Origin: Parcubacteria group bacterium
GTDB lineage: Bacteria; Patescibacteriota; Minisyncoccia; JACQLN01
DNA: 15,533 bases
Reading direction: 5' to 3'
NCBI GenBank assembly: GCA_016204035.1
Contig: JACQLN010000025.1
Span: 1-15,533, forward strand
The translations under genes and the position numbers were made by a program. This document shows, piece by piece, positions 6,164-13,423 of the stretch. Numbering within the stretch: the stretch's first letter is position 1; every line of letters begins with the position of its first letter. The notes beneath the pieces were generated by a model. That model ran no database searches and had not been told where the DNA came from. It saw only the letters and a list, made by a program, of their open reading frames with translations.

Positions 6164-6595
6164 TTAAAAATTTTCCATAATCACTTTTCTGGCATTTTCT
6201 CCAACAACCTTGAAACAAATCCGGCTGGTATTGGAAGGAAGGTACTTTTCTATCTTTTCCGGCCATTCTATAACCACAACATTTTCTTTGTTTCTTAAAA
6301 TAGCCTTTAAGCCGAGCGCCAGTAAATCTTGAGCCGATTTAAGGCGATAAGCATCAATATGAATCAGGCATCTGCCATCACCGAAAGTGAAATTTTTAAT
6401 AATAACAAAAGTCGGGCTTAAAATTTTTTCCTTGATTCCCAATGCTTTGGCCAGAAATTGAACAAAAGTGGTCTTACCCGAGCCCAGATCACCATACAGT
6501 GCTACTACTGAAGGACCGTCTTTCCGACAAACTTCCTTGGATATCTGGCGGGCCAGTTTTTCCGTGTCTTTGAGATTTTTCAACACCTTCTCCAT
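6164..6595 (-). CDS. tsaE: tRNA threonylcarbamoyladenosine biosynthesis ATPase TsaE
   Basis: The 143-residue P-loop ATPase works with TsaB and TsaD to place t6A at position 37 of ANN-decoding tRNAs. It shows Walker A GDLGSGKTT, the motif SPTFVI, HIDAYRL with conserved Asp and Tyr-Arg, and IEWPEKI. Length is normal. The ATG at 6593-6595 is preferred over the adjacent TTG at 6596-6598 because an extended -10 (6603-6611) places transcription initiation at or just before it. It is the first gene of the leftward housekeeping run and starts just downstream of the lipoprotein gene's terminator. polA follows after 85 bases. Confidence 0.93.
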   Translation of the reverse strand: MEKVLKNLKDTEKLARQISKEVCRKDGPSVVALYGDLGSGKTTFVQFLAKALGIKEKILSPTFVIIKNFTFGDGRCLIHIDAYRLKSAQDLLALGLKAILRNKENVVVIEWPEKIEKYLPSNTSRICFKVVGENARKVIMENF

Positions 6596-6602
6596 CAAAC
6601 CA

Positions 6603-6611
6603 ATGTTAGCA
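6603..6611 (-). promoter_or_regulatory. Extended -10 of tsaE
   Basis: The minus strand reads TG-C-TAACAT followed by seven bases and the ATG at 6593-6595, predicting a leaderless or nearly leaderless transcript. The box lies only about 14 bases beyond the T-tract of the upstream terminator, so tsaE appears to start its own unit. Confidence 0.5.
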
Positions 6612-6624
6612 GAGCGATTGATAT

Positions 6625-6652
6625 AAAAAAAGCCGACCTCGTGGGGTCGGCT
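6625..6652 (-). terminator. Intrinsic terminator of the lipoprotein gene
   Basis: AGCCGACC (6631-6638) pairs perfectly with GGTCGGCT (6645-6652). On the minus strand the hairpin is followed by a run of seven T residues (6625-6631). It lies about 36 bases after the stop codon of the gene at 6688-7317. Confidence 0.85.
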
Positions 6653-6653
6653 C

Positions 6654-6674
6654 TACCAAGGTCAGACCTTGGTA
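6654..6674. repeat. Perfect palindrome next to the terminator
   Basis: TACCAAGGTC (6654-6663) and GACCTTGGTA (6665-6674) are exact reverse complements around a single A. On the minus strand this stem comes between the stop codon and the intrinsic terminator, so the mRNA would end in two consecutive hairpins. It may be a protein-binding site or a 3' stabilising structure. Confidence 0.6.
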
Positions 6675-6687
6675 ATTTAAGGATCAA

Positions 6688-7317
6688 CTATTCTGTTCTG
6701 TGCAGGCCGCGGCGGAGCAACATGTTGAGATCTATGTTCAGATTCAACGTGTTGCTACCGTAGCTGTTCAGACAGACGTTTGGCAAATAGACTACATCAT
6801 TGACAATTTCTCTGGCCATTCGGCCGCCGTTGGGGCCGAGCCAGTCGTAACGGTAATAGTCCTCCCCCATGGGCCGATCATTTATGCGGTCGTGGATCAC
6901 CTGCGGCCGGCCCACCATACTGCCGATCATATCCTTGGATATGACCAGTAAGGTAATGGACTGGCCGGGATAGAATCCGCCAATCAGCTTCTCGCCCCAA
7001 CGAGGGGCCAAGTCGCGGTCGGCCGGGCCGACTTCGAACCGCTGCCCCATTGGTGCGACAGCGAGCGCCGGCAGGCCGTCGGGACCGAAGACGATCAACT
7101 GGTCTTGGGAATAGTAGCCGTCAAAAACGGCCACATCCATCCAAACCGCCGACCGGTTCACAAAGAGCACGTTGCCGGCCCGGATCCGCTCCAGACGGTT
7201 GTCTTTTACCGGCCGAATCTGGCTGTCGACAGCCGCCACCGGCAAACTGATGGCATAGTAACTGCAACCGCCGCTCAACCAGCAGCCGATGATCAAAATG
7301 ATGTTAAAGAACCGCAT
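6688..7317 (-). CDS. Unidentified probable lipoprotein
   Basis: The 209-residue product begins with a short basic/hydrophobic segment, MRFFNIILIIGCWLSGGC. This fits a lipoprotein signal peptide with Cys18 as the lipidated residue, although Leu is at -4 rather than -3. The rest has many Arg and few Lys and looks like a small beta-rich domain; I do not recognise a family. Its signals are textbook: a -35/-10 promoter (7365-7393), AAGGAGG (7323-7329) five bases before the ATG, and an intrinsic terminator. Codons are visibly GC-rich at third positions compared with mutM, holA or tsaE, and the Lys/Arg balance is reversed. It may be laterally acquired, highly expressed, or both. Confidence 0.75.
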   Translation of the reverse strand: MRFFNIILIIGCWLSGGCSYYAISLPVAAVDSQIRPVKDNRLERIRAGNVLFVNRSAVWMDVAVFDGYYSQDQLIVFGPDGLPALAVAPMGQRFEVGPADRDLAPRWGEKLIGGFYPGQSITLLVISKDMIGSMVGRPQVIHDRINDRPMGEDYYRYDWLGPNGGRMAREIVNDVVYLPNVCLNSYGSNTLNLNIDLNMLLRRGLHRTE

Positions 7318-7364
7318 ATCTACCTCCTTCGGTTTGCACTTCCCTCTGTTTATGATCTTATATA

Positions 7365-7393
7365 ATCATAGCAAATTAAAATATGTTTGTCAA
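7365..7393 (-). promoter_or_regulatory. Sigma70-type promoter of the lipoprotein gene
   Basis: A perfect -35 TTGACA (7388-7393) and a -10 TATGAT (7365-7370) are spaced by 17 bases on the minus strand. The leader is about 40 nt and carries AAGGAGG at 7323-7329. The -35 overlaps the -35 of the divergent pilB promoter. Confidence 0.8.
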
Positions 7394-7416
7394 GTAAGCC
7401 CTAGTCTTGGTAAAAT
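7387..7416 (+). promoter_or_regulatory. pilB promoter with extended -10
   Basis: TTGTCA (7387-7392) and TAAAAT (7411-7416) are 18 bases apart, with a TG one base before the -10 (7408-7409). Only seven bases separate the -10 from the ATG at 7424, so the start point would fall at or next to the start codon. AAAGG (7417-7421) is at best a weak ribosome site and would not be in such a transcript. Confidence 0.55.
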
Positions 7417-7423
7417 AAAGGTT

Positions 7424-9094
7424 ATGGACAACGTCCAACAACAACGTGAAGATAAATTAAGCGCCGTTCATCGCGAGGAAGAAGAAAAAGCCGCCGAACG
7501 CCGGGCGCAAGAATCGGGATTTAATTACATTAACCTGTCCGCCGTGCCCATAGCACGCGACAGTTTGGGTTTTATTCCGGAAAAAGACGCCCGAAGAACG
7601 CAAACGGTTGTTATTCAAAAAAAGGGACAAACGTTAAAAATCGGCGCGGCCGATCCAACCAACCAGGAAACCAAACAGCTATTGGAACAGCTCCAAGCCC
7701 AGGGATTTGAAACCGAAGTTTTTATAATCTCGGTTTCAGCGCTTAAAAGGGCCTGGGGCGAATTTAAGTTTCTGCCATCCCAAACCAAAGGCGGAACAAC
7801 CACGGGCGAGATTTCACTTGAAGATATTGGAAATTTTCAAAAAGAACTTGTTACTTTTGATTCGCTTAAGGACAAGATAAATAAAATAGACCGAGGCAAT
7901 ACGGGGCTGTTGCTGGAAATATTTTTGGGCGGGGCCTTAAATCTAGAAGCATCCGACATCCATATTGAACCCGAAAAAGATAAAGTTCGGATCCGTTTTC
8001 GGCTGGACGGGGTTTTGCAATTGGCCGGAGTTATCACCAATAATATTTATCAATTACTGTTGTCGCGGATAAAACTTCTTTCGGGGTTACAGATAAATAT
8101 TCAAGATATGCCCCAAGGTGGACGTTTTACTATAAAAGAAAAGGGAGGAAAGGGGGAAGAAAGGGAAATTGAAATAGAAGTCAGAACTTCGGTTTTGCCG
8201 GGCGCCTGGGGGGAATACATTGTTTTAAGAATCCTAAATCCCAATGCCATCCGGCTGGAAGTTAAAGATTTGGGTATTAGGGATTATCTTTGGCAATTAT
8301 TGGAAAAAGAACTTAAAAAAAATAGCGGCATTATTCTGGTAACCGGCCCCACCGGCTCGGGTAAAACCACCACGCTTTACGCTTTCTTAAAACATCTCAA
8401 CCAGCCCGGTATTAAGATTGTTACTTTGGAAGATCCCATAGAGTACCATTTAGAAGGTGTGAATCAATCGCAGATAGAACCGGAAAAAAAATACACCTTC
8501 GCCCAAGGCCTGCGCTCGGTTTTACGCCAAGACCCCAATGTGATTCTGGTGGGTGAAATCAGAGACGAAGAAACCGCCGATGTGGCTCTGCATGCCGCGC
8601 TGACGGGCCACTTGGTTTTTTCCACCCTGCACACCAACAACGCCGTGGGCGCCGTCCCCAGATTCTTAGACTTAAATGCCAAGCCCAAAATTTTATCTTC
8701 GGCTTTGAACGCGGCTATTGGGCAGCGTTTGGTTAGAAAACTATGCCCGAATTGTAAAAAGGAAACCGCGCCAAACGCGGTTGACGCGGAAAAAATAAAA
8801 AAAGAACTAGCAGGGGCAACTATGTTTGATTGGCCCAAAGAAGTTAAGATATATTCTCCAACGGGCTGCGAAGCATGCGGGGGCACTGGTTATAAAGGCC
8901 GGGTGGGAATTTACGAAGTCCTGCTGGTTGATGAGGCTATGAAAAAAACCATTGATGCCAACCCTTCCGACCAAGAAGTTTTGGAACAAGCCAAAAGAAA
9001 TGGATTTATAACCATGTATCAGGACGGCCTGATACGGGTGTTGGCCGGCGAAACAACATTAGAAGAAGTGGAGAGAGTCACATCGGTTGCTTAA
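7424..9094 (+). CDS. pilB: Type IV pilus assembly / type II secretion ATPase (PilB/GspE family)
   Basis: This hexameric ATPase drives pilin polymerisation at the inner face of the membrane. Residues about 25-120 form an N-terminal MshEN/GspE_N-like domain. Then come the N2 region EASDIHIEPEKD, Walker A GPTGSGKTTTLY near residue 307, the Asp box TLEDPIEYH, Walker B ILVGEIRDEETAD and the His box LTGHLVFSTLHTNNA. A four-cysteine zinc site is formed by CPNC near 440 and CEAC near 482. The start at MDNVQQQRED (556 residues) is chosen over an in-frame ATG at 7289, because the extension would overlap the divergent promoters and the end of the lipoprotein gene and adds no conserved sequence. No pilC, pilT or prepilin peptidase gene follows; a pilin gene lies about 4.5 kb away. 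Confidence 0.93.
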   Translation: MDNVQQQREDKLSAVHREEEEKAAERRAQESGFNYINLSAVPIARDSLGFIPEKDARRTQTVVIQKKGQTLKIGAADPTNQETKQLLEQLQAQGFETEVFIISVSALKRAWGEFKFLPSQTKGGTTTGEISLEDIGNFQKELVTFDSLKDKINKIDRGNTGLLLEIFLGGALNLEASDIHIEPEKDKVRIRFRLDGVLQLAGVITNNIYQLLLSRIKLLSGLQINIQDMPQGGRFTIKEKGGKGEEREIEIEVRTSVLPGAWGEYIVLRILNPNAIRLEVKDLGIRDYLWQLLEKELKKNSGIILVTGPTGSGKTTTLYAFLKHLNQPGIKIVTLEDPIEYHLEGVNQSQIEPEKKYTFAQGLRSVLRQDPNVILVGEIRDEETADVALHAALTGHLVFSTLHTNNAVGAVPRFLDLNAKPKILSSALNAAIGQRLVRKLCPNCKKETAPNAVDAEKIKKELAGATMFDWPKEVKIYSPTGCEACGGTGYKGRVGIYEVLLVDEAMKKTIDANPSDQEVLEQAKRNGFITMYQDGLIRVLAGETTLEEVERVTSVA

Positions 9095-9122
9095 ACTAGT
9101 ATGCGAACAACGAATAAACGCC

Positions 9123-9151
9123 AATATTACGAATAATCTATTCGTAATATT
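9123..9151. terminator. 13-bp perfect hairpin after pilB
   Basis: AATATTACGAATA (9123-9135) and TATTCGTAATATT (9139-9151) form a perfect 13-bp stem around ATC. CCAAT/ATTGG and CGAAT/ATTCG repeats extend it imperfectly on both sides. It has no T-tract, so it is not a classic terminator. It lies between two convergent transcripts, pilB and the putative RNA at 9175-9358, and could mark the 3' end of either. Confidence 0.5.
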
Positions 9152-9174
9152 CGATTGGATTCGCCATTCGTATA

Positions 9175-9358
9175 TTAGTCAAAGAAGTCTGCAGGCAAAC
9201 CCCTCACCCTAAATAGGGCTCGGGGTAACCCCCGAATCTTGGGAAACACAGGGAGAAAATCCTGCTGAGGATAGGTTCAGCCCTTCGGCGCGAGGCCGGA
9301 AAACCAAACCGTCCTAAACTAAACAAGATTTCCTTTGCCTACAGGCCCCTTTGACTAA
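9175..9358 (-). ncRNA. Putative structured non-coding RNA, class unknown
   Basis: The ends pair as two long helices: 9349-9358 with 9175-9184 (10 bp, perfect) and 9334-9344 with 9189-9199 (11 bp, one G-U if read on the minus strand). Inside are 9324-9330/9235-9241 (7 bp), 9307-9315/9268-9277 (two 4-bp blocks), a hairpin closed by 9284-9289/9295-9301, CAGG/CCTG at 9249-9264, and a hairpin at 9200-9225. Several imperfect pairs become G-U or tandem G-A only on the minus strand, which also has the promoter at 9394-9422. The GGGG at 9222-9225 can pair either with CCCC at 9200-9203 or, as TCGGGG (9220-9225), with CCCCGA (9230-9235), so two folds compete. No ORF of note runs through it. Size resembles 6S RNA, but I see no 6S, RNase P, SRP or tmRNA signature. 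A transcript would begin near 9387. Confidence 0.6.
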
Positions 9359-9393
9359 GCTAAACTTGGTTGACTAAAAATAAGAATATCCTT

Positions 9394-9422
9394 ATTTTAA
9401 TCTTGAAATCATATTATGTCAA
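9394..9422 (-). promoter_or_regulatory. Strong promoter reading into the putative RNA
   Basis: On the minus strand a perfect -35 TTGACA (9417-9422) and a -10 TAAAAT (9394-9399) are exactly 17 bases apart. The predicted start is near 9387. No minus-strand gene lies downstream before the convergent pilB, so the likely product is non-coding. An 8-bp hairpin (9377-9384/9391-9398) overlaps the -10. Confidence 0.7.
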
Positions 9423-9438
9423 GAGGATATCTAGCTTA

Positions 9439-9458
9439 TGTGGATATATTGTGGAAAT
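9439..9458 (-). other. Pair of DnaA-box-like 9-mers
   Basis: Read on the minus strand, ATATCCACA (9439-9447) differs from the DnaA-box consensus TTATCCACA at one position, and ATTTCCACA (9450-9458) differs at two. They are in the same orientation, 11 bases apart, in the AT-rich gap before ruvB. This may be chance; no other origin features are seen. Confidence 0.2.
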
Positions 9459-9506
9459 CGTTAAAAAACCGGCCTTTTCTTGCTTTTTAGGTAGGTATAA
9501 GTATTA

Positions 9507-9515
9507 TGGTAATCT
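9507..9515 (+). promoter_or_regulatory. Extended -10 of ruvB
   Basis: TG-G-TAATCT is followed by six bases and the ATG at 9522, the same layout as at pilB, tsaE and the gene at 719-922. An alternative -10 TATTAT (9502-9507) has TTGCTT (9480-9485) 16 bases upstream and would also give a leader of about eight bases. No Shine-Dalgarno is present. Confidence 0.45.
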
Positions 9516-9521
9516 TTTAAG

Positions 9522-10529
9522 ATGCTGACAGCTCCTAAAACCCAAACTGAGGATCAAAACCTGGACCAAACTTTGCGTCCGGCCGCGTTGGATGAATATA
9601 TCGGCCAAAACCAAATAAAAGAAAATCTGGGTATATTTTTAGCGGCTGCCAAAAAACGCGGCGAGGTTTTAGAACATATCTTGCTTTACGGACCAGCCGG
9701 TTTGGGTAAAACAACGTTGGCTTACATCATCGCCCGCGAATTGGGTAAAAATATAAAAGCCACCTCGGGGCCGGCTATAGAAAAATCGGGCGACTTGGGC
9801 GCTATACTCACCAACTTAAAAGAGGGTGACGTTTTATTTATAGACGAAATCCACCGCTTAAACAAAGTGGTGGAAGAAATGCTTTACCCGGCCATGGAAG
9901 ATTTTATTTTTGACATCGTCATCGGCAAGGGCCCGTCGGCCAAAACCATCCAACTGAAATTGCCGCATTTCACTTTGATAGGCGCGACTACCAGCATCGG
10001 CAATTTAACTTCGGCTTTTAGAAGCCGTTTCGGAGCCACCTATAAATTGGAATTTTACGAAAATTCCGACATAGAAAAAATATTAAAACGTTCAGCCAGA
10101 ATACTAAATGTAAAAACCAAGGAAGACGGCATCAAGCTTATCGCCTCCCGCAGCCGCCAAACGCCGCGGGTGGCCAATAGGTTATTAAAAAGAGTGCGCG
10201 ATTACACCCAGGTAAAAGCCGACGGTATTATCACCCAAGATATAGCGGCCCAAGCCTTGGCCACCTTGGCCGTGGATAAATTGGGTTTGGAAAACGCGGA
10301 TAGAAAGATATTGGAGACGATTATAAAAAAATTCAGCGGCGGGCCGGTGGGCCTGCAGGCCTTGGCCGCTTCCAGCGGCGAAGAGGAAAACACTATTTTA
10401 GAAGTTTACGAACCCTATTTGCTGCAATTAGGATTTATTAACCGCACGCCCCGAGGCCGCGAAGCCACCCTATCGGCTTACAACCATCTTGGCATTAAAA
10501 CTCCCCCGCAAACCAAAAATCTTATTTAA
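9522..10529 (+). CDS. ruvB: Holliday junction branch-migration helicase RuvB
   Basis: The 335-residue AAA+ motor drives branch migration with RuvA during recombinational repair. Visible are the N-terminal LRPAALDEYIGQ, Walker A GPAGLGKTT, Walker B LFIDEIHRLN, GATTSIGNLTSAFRSRFG (sensor 1 and arginine-finger region), RQTPRVANRLLKRVRDY (sensor 2) and a C-terminal winged helix with FSGGPVGLQALAASSGE and GFINRTPRGREAT. Length is typical and no key motif is missing. ruvA and ruvC are not in the window. It follows the 427-base non-coding gap and converges with the large exported-protein gene. Confidence 0.96.
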   Translation: MLTAPKTQTEDQNLDQTLRPAALDEYIGQNQIKENLGIFLAAAKKRGEVLEHILLYGPAGLGKTTLAYIIARELGKNIKATSGPAIEKSGDLGAILTNLKEGDVLFIDEIHRLNKVVEEMLYPAMEDFIFDIVIGKGPSAKTIQLKLPHFTLIGATTSIGNLTSAFRSRFGATYKLEFYENSDIEKILKRSARILNVKTKEDGIKLIASRSRQTPRVANRLLKRVRDYTQVKADGIITQDIAAQALATLAVDKLGLENADRKILETIIKKFSGGPVGLQALAASSGEEENTILEVYEPYLLQLGFINRTPRGREATLSAYNHLGIKTPPQTKNLI

Positions 10530-10559
10530 TTAAAGGTAATCCCTCGACTACGCTCGGGA

Positions 10560-10622
10560 TATTTTCGCTCCTATTTTAATACTCCGCCGCGTCTGACGCG
10601 GCGGAGTATTGTGGCGAAAATA
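10560..10622. terminator. Long nested hairpin between ruvB and the exported-protein gene
   Basis: TATTTTCGC (10560-10568) pairs with GCGAAAATA (10614-10622). Inside it AATACTCCGCCGCGT (10578-10592) pairs perfectly with ACGCGGCGGAGTATT (10596-10610) around CTG. It lies 30 bases after the ruvB stop and probably ends or protects both convergent transcripts. No clear T-tract follows on the plus strand. Confidence 0.6.
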
Positions 10623-10654
10623 AAATGGCCCCGAGCGGTTTACCGCTCGGGGCC
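10616..10654 (-). terminator. Intrinsic terminator of the large exported-protein gene
   Basis: GGCCCCGAGCGG (10627-10638) pairs perfectly with CCGCTCGGGGCC (10643-10654) around TTTA. On the minus strand it is followed by the T-rich ATTTTATTTT (10617-10626). It lies 16 bases after the stop codon. Confidence 0.8.
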
Positions 10655-10670
10655 TTGTTGAAGAACTTAC

Positions 10671-13418
10671 TTACTCTTGCTCTACCCTTCTTCCAAAAAA
10701 GTCGCCGAAGATGAAGAAATCGTCGTTGTCCACCCGGCCGTCTCCGTTAAGATCGAAGATTCTGATCTCTGCCGAAGACAGGGACTGGCCGAAGTGCTCG
10801 GCGAACATAAAGAAATCGCCGAAATCAACCATCCCGCTGCCGTCAAAATCGACCAGCCCCGCCGAAACAACAAACATTTTGCCTGTACCGGACAAGCTTA
10901 TCACCAGTGGCTGGACAGCGGCGTTGTGAAAGAAATACAGCCGCGCCGTTTTTTCTCCTTCGATTTGGGGAGTAAAATCCACCGTCACGGTATCGGACAG
11001 GCCCGGTGAGAGCGAGGTTGAATCCGGCGTTACCGAGAAACTACCACCATCATCGTCCAAAAACCATCGGCCTGTCAAAACAGCGTCGCCGCTGTTTCGC
11101 ACCGGGATCATCACGTAACTTGTATCCCGATCCACAAAGATATCGCCGAGATCGGCCTGCGTTACCGAAGCCACCAATCGCGGCCCGGGCGCAACCGTGG
11201 TTAAATCAACAGCCGCGGATGCGCCTTCTCCGGAAAGAATGATTTCCTCCGATGAATCACTATTGTAACTGACGATCAACCGACCATTTTTCGCGCCCGC
11301 GGACAAGGGCACAAATCGGATGGAGATAGCCCGTCCTTCCGAACCGACGGGAATGTGGATCGAATCACCCGAGGTAACGTTGAATGAATTATCACCATCC
11401 AACGTTACCCGACCATGGAGTTCCGCCGCGCCTGTGTTAAAGACGCGGAAACTGGAAACGATCCCGCCGCCGACGCTGATGGAGCCAAACCGGAGCGAAT
11501 CGGAATCCAGCCGCAGAACCGCGCGGGGCGGCTGGGGCGCCAGAACCAGGATGGAATCGGCCATGTACTGGGCATCGCCGCCGCCCGGCCCGAACAAAGC
11601 GAGCTTGGGACGATAGACACCCGGCTGGCTGTAAACATATGTCAGTGTATCGCCACCCTCACCCCCATGTTTGATGATGGTGGTTAAGCCGATTCCGCTG
11701 CGATCCCCGGGCTGCCATTCCCAGTAATTGGCTTGCCCACCGGAATTGACGTTGGAAAAATGAACCACGAGCGGCGCCGGACCTTCCCGCCTATCCGCCG
11801 AGATACTTACCCTTGGTGTGGCAAAGAAAACCGGCGTCGTTCCGACAAGTGAAACCGTGATGGCCGGGTTAGCCGTGTTGTTGGCCAACACCAGTGTCGC
11901 TGTCTTGGGACCGACCGAAGCTGGTGTGAAAGTAACGTTGATGAAACGTTCTTGACCGGGTTCTACCGCAAGGTTGGTCCGGGACAAAGAAAAGTGCGAT
12001 GGGTCGGCGCCGGCCAAAACGATACCGGAAACCACTAGCACCGCCGAACCGGGATTGGAAACTGTAAGGTTCAACGTCCGAGACGAACCCACACCCACCG
12101 TATCAAAATTGATGGATTGGGGCGCAACGGAAATTGCCGAACCCGACGTTCCCGGCACGAACGGACCAGCCACACCCGATATAGGCACAGTGGAAACCCC
12201 TCCGGGCGCGTTATGAAAGATATTGACGACCGCCGACTTGGCGCCGGCCGTCGCCGGGAAAAAAGACACCACGGCAATTCTTTTGCCGCCGACTTCAACG
12301 GCCGAGGCGCCCAGATTGACCAGAAACTCGCCTGAATTGGTTCCGCTCACAGTCACGCTGGAAATGTTAAGTGTGAGCGAACTATCGTTCCGAATCTCGA
12401 AAGTCTTATGAGATCCGGGACCGCCCACATTGACGCTATCCATAACCAGCGACGTCGGTAAAAGTGTGATGCCTGGTACCGGGACGGAAACTGGTGGTGG
12501 TGGTGGTGTAGAACCACCCGAGCTACCGCCGGAGGTAACGCCGTTGCCGGAGACCCCCACCACGGCGGGGCTGTTGACCCCGTTATGCGTAATGGTGACA
12601 TTGCCGGAAACGACGCCCACCGAGGCGGGTGCAAAAGTGACTGTGACCGCGGCGCTGTCGCCGACATTCACACCCACATTGGGCGGAATTGCCGGAGAGA
12701 GCGTAAAGGCGGTGTTGTTGGACGACACTCCCGTAACGGTCAGCGCCGCCGTGCCGGTGTTTTTGATTCGGAACTGCTGTTGGACTGTTTGCCCGACAGT
12801 TATATCGCCGAAACTAACACTGGCGCCGGGCAACACCGCGGCCTGGCCCATGGAAACAGTCGTGCCCCATAAGGAAACGATCGCGGCATTGGCTAGATCA
12901 GAGCCAGCCCAACCAAAGCCGGTCTTAAGGTACATATAGCCGCCGGAACTGACTTCTCCATAGTTTGATCCGCTGACGCCTCTGACCGCCTTGAAGAAAT
13001 TGCTGGGGTTAGAGGCGCCAGATCGGGAATACACCACCGAGATTGAACCTGACGGCACCACAAAAGCTGGTACAGCAAGTTCGTGGCGCGAACCCGAGGC
13101 GCTGATACTTGATCCGCTGATGGAAGCGCTGGCTAGCAGGGCTCCATCAGGGGAGCCCTGTCTTACCTCGATGACGACGTTGTCGGCGGGGTTGCCGACT
13201 TTCGTCAGCTGCACCACTACCTTGCTGATAGCGGCTGGCCCCGACAAAGTAAGCGGCATCGCCACTTTTTCGTTGTTGGAGCTGTCGGCGATGCCGAAGT
13301 TGACGAAGGCGCCGCCGTCGTTGGAGACGCCACCTAACTCCACCACTGTCTGGGCCGGCAGATTTACCGCCCAAACCAATACGAGCACGGCCAAAAATCG
13401 GCCTAAAACGCGGTCCAT
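10671..13418 (-). CDS. Secreted multidomain protein with ASH-like repeats, PKD-like domain and dockerin-like C-terminus
   Basis: The start is set at MDRVLGRFLAVLVLVWAVN (915 residues), since AAGGAGG (13424-13430) lies five bases before it; an in-frame extension to 13481 lacks this. Residues 1 to about 23 are a Sec signal peptide. A beta-rich domain follows to about 185. Five ASH/choice-of-anchor-D-like repeats are marked by patterns such as VSFGDITVGQTVQQQFRIKN and VTFAPASVG. A GGSSGGSTPPPPP linker separates repeats one and two, and a PKD-like domain with YWEWQPGD separates three and four. The C-terminus has two calcium-loop segments, DFDGSGMVDFGDF and DLNGDGRVDNDDF, as in dockerin type I. 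It is probably a cell-surface or exported binding protein. Third positions are GC-rich and Lys is rare, unlike the housekeeping genes. Confidence 0.85.
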   Translation of the reverse strand: MDRVLGRFLAVLVLVWAVNLPAQTVVELGGVSNDGGAFVNFGIADSSNNEKVAMPLTLSGPAAISKVVVQLTKVGNPADNVVIEVRQGSPDGALLASASISGSSISASGSRHELAVPAFVVPSGSISVVYSRSGASNPSNFFKAVRGVSGSNYGEVSSGGYMYLKTGFGWAGSDLANAAIVSLWGTTVSMGQAAVLPGASVSFGDITVGQTVQQQFRIKNTGTAALTVTGVSSNNTAFTLSPAIPPNVGVNVGDSAAVTVTFAPASVGVVSGNVTITHNGVNSPAVVGVSGNGVTSGGSSGGSTPPPPPVSVPVPGITLLPTSLVMDSVNVGGPGSHKTFEIRNDSSLTLNISSVTVSGTNSGEFLVNLGASAVEVGGKRIAVVSFFPATAGAKSAVVNIFHNAPGGVSTVPISGVAGPFVPGTSGSAISVAPQSINFDTVGVGSSRTLNLTVSNPGSAVLVVSGIVLAGADPSHFSLSRTNLAVEPGQERFINVTFTPASVGPKTATLVLANNTANPAITVSLVGTTPVFFATPRVSISADRREGPAPLVVHFSNVNSGGQANYWEWQPGDRSGIGLTTIIKHGGEGGDTLTYVYSQPGVYRPKLALFGPGGGDAQYMADSILVLAPQPPRAVLRLDSDSLRFGSISVGGGIVSSFRVFNTGAAELHGRVTLDGDNSFNVTSGDSIHIPVGSEGRAISIRFVPLSAGAKNGRLIVSYNSDSSEEIILSGEGASAAVDLTTVAPGPRLVASVTQADLGDIFVDRDTSYVMIPVRNSGDAVLTGRWFLDDDGGSFSVTPDSTSLSPGLSDTVTVDFTPQIEGEKTARLYFFHNAAVQPLVISLSGTGKMFVVSAGLVDFDGSGMVDFGDFFMFAEHFGQSLSSAEIRIFDLNGDGRVDNDDFFIFGDFFGRRVEQE

Positions 13419-13423
13419 AGGAA

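Noticed and set aside
7289..7423. N-terminal extension of the pilB-type ATPase
   Set aside because: It overlaps the lipoprotein gene and both divergent promoters and has no family similarity; the ATG at 7424 is better placed.
9235..9280. Cobalamin-riboswitch-like segment
   Set aside because: CAGGGAGAAAATCCTG resembles one hairpin of that riboswitch, but the B12-box and the remaining core are missing and no cobalamin gene follows.
9175..9358. RNase P RNA on the plus strand
   Set aside because: AAGUC, AUAGGGC, GGGGUAACCCC and GGGAAAC occur in an order reminiscent of rnpB, but the universal GAGGAAAGUCC and ACAGAA motifs and a proper P4 helix are absent, and pairing and promoter favour the minus strand.
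12430..12939. 169-codon plus-strand frame opposite the large exported-protein gene
   Set aside because: It is a low-complexity T/P/E-rich shadow of the GC-rich repeats on the other strand and has no start signals.
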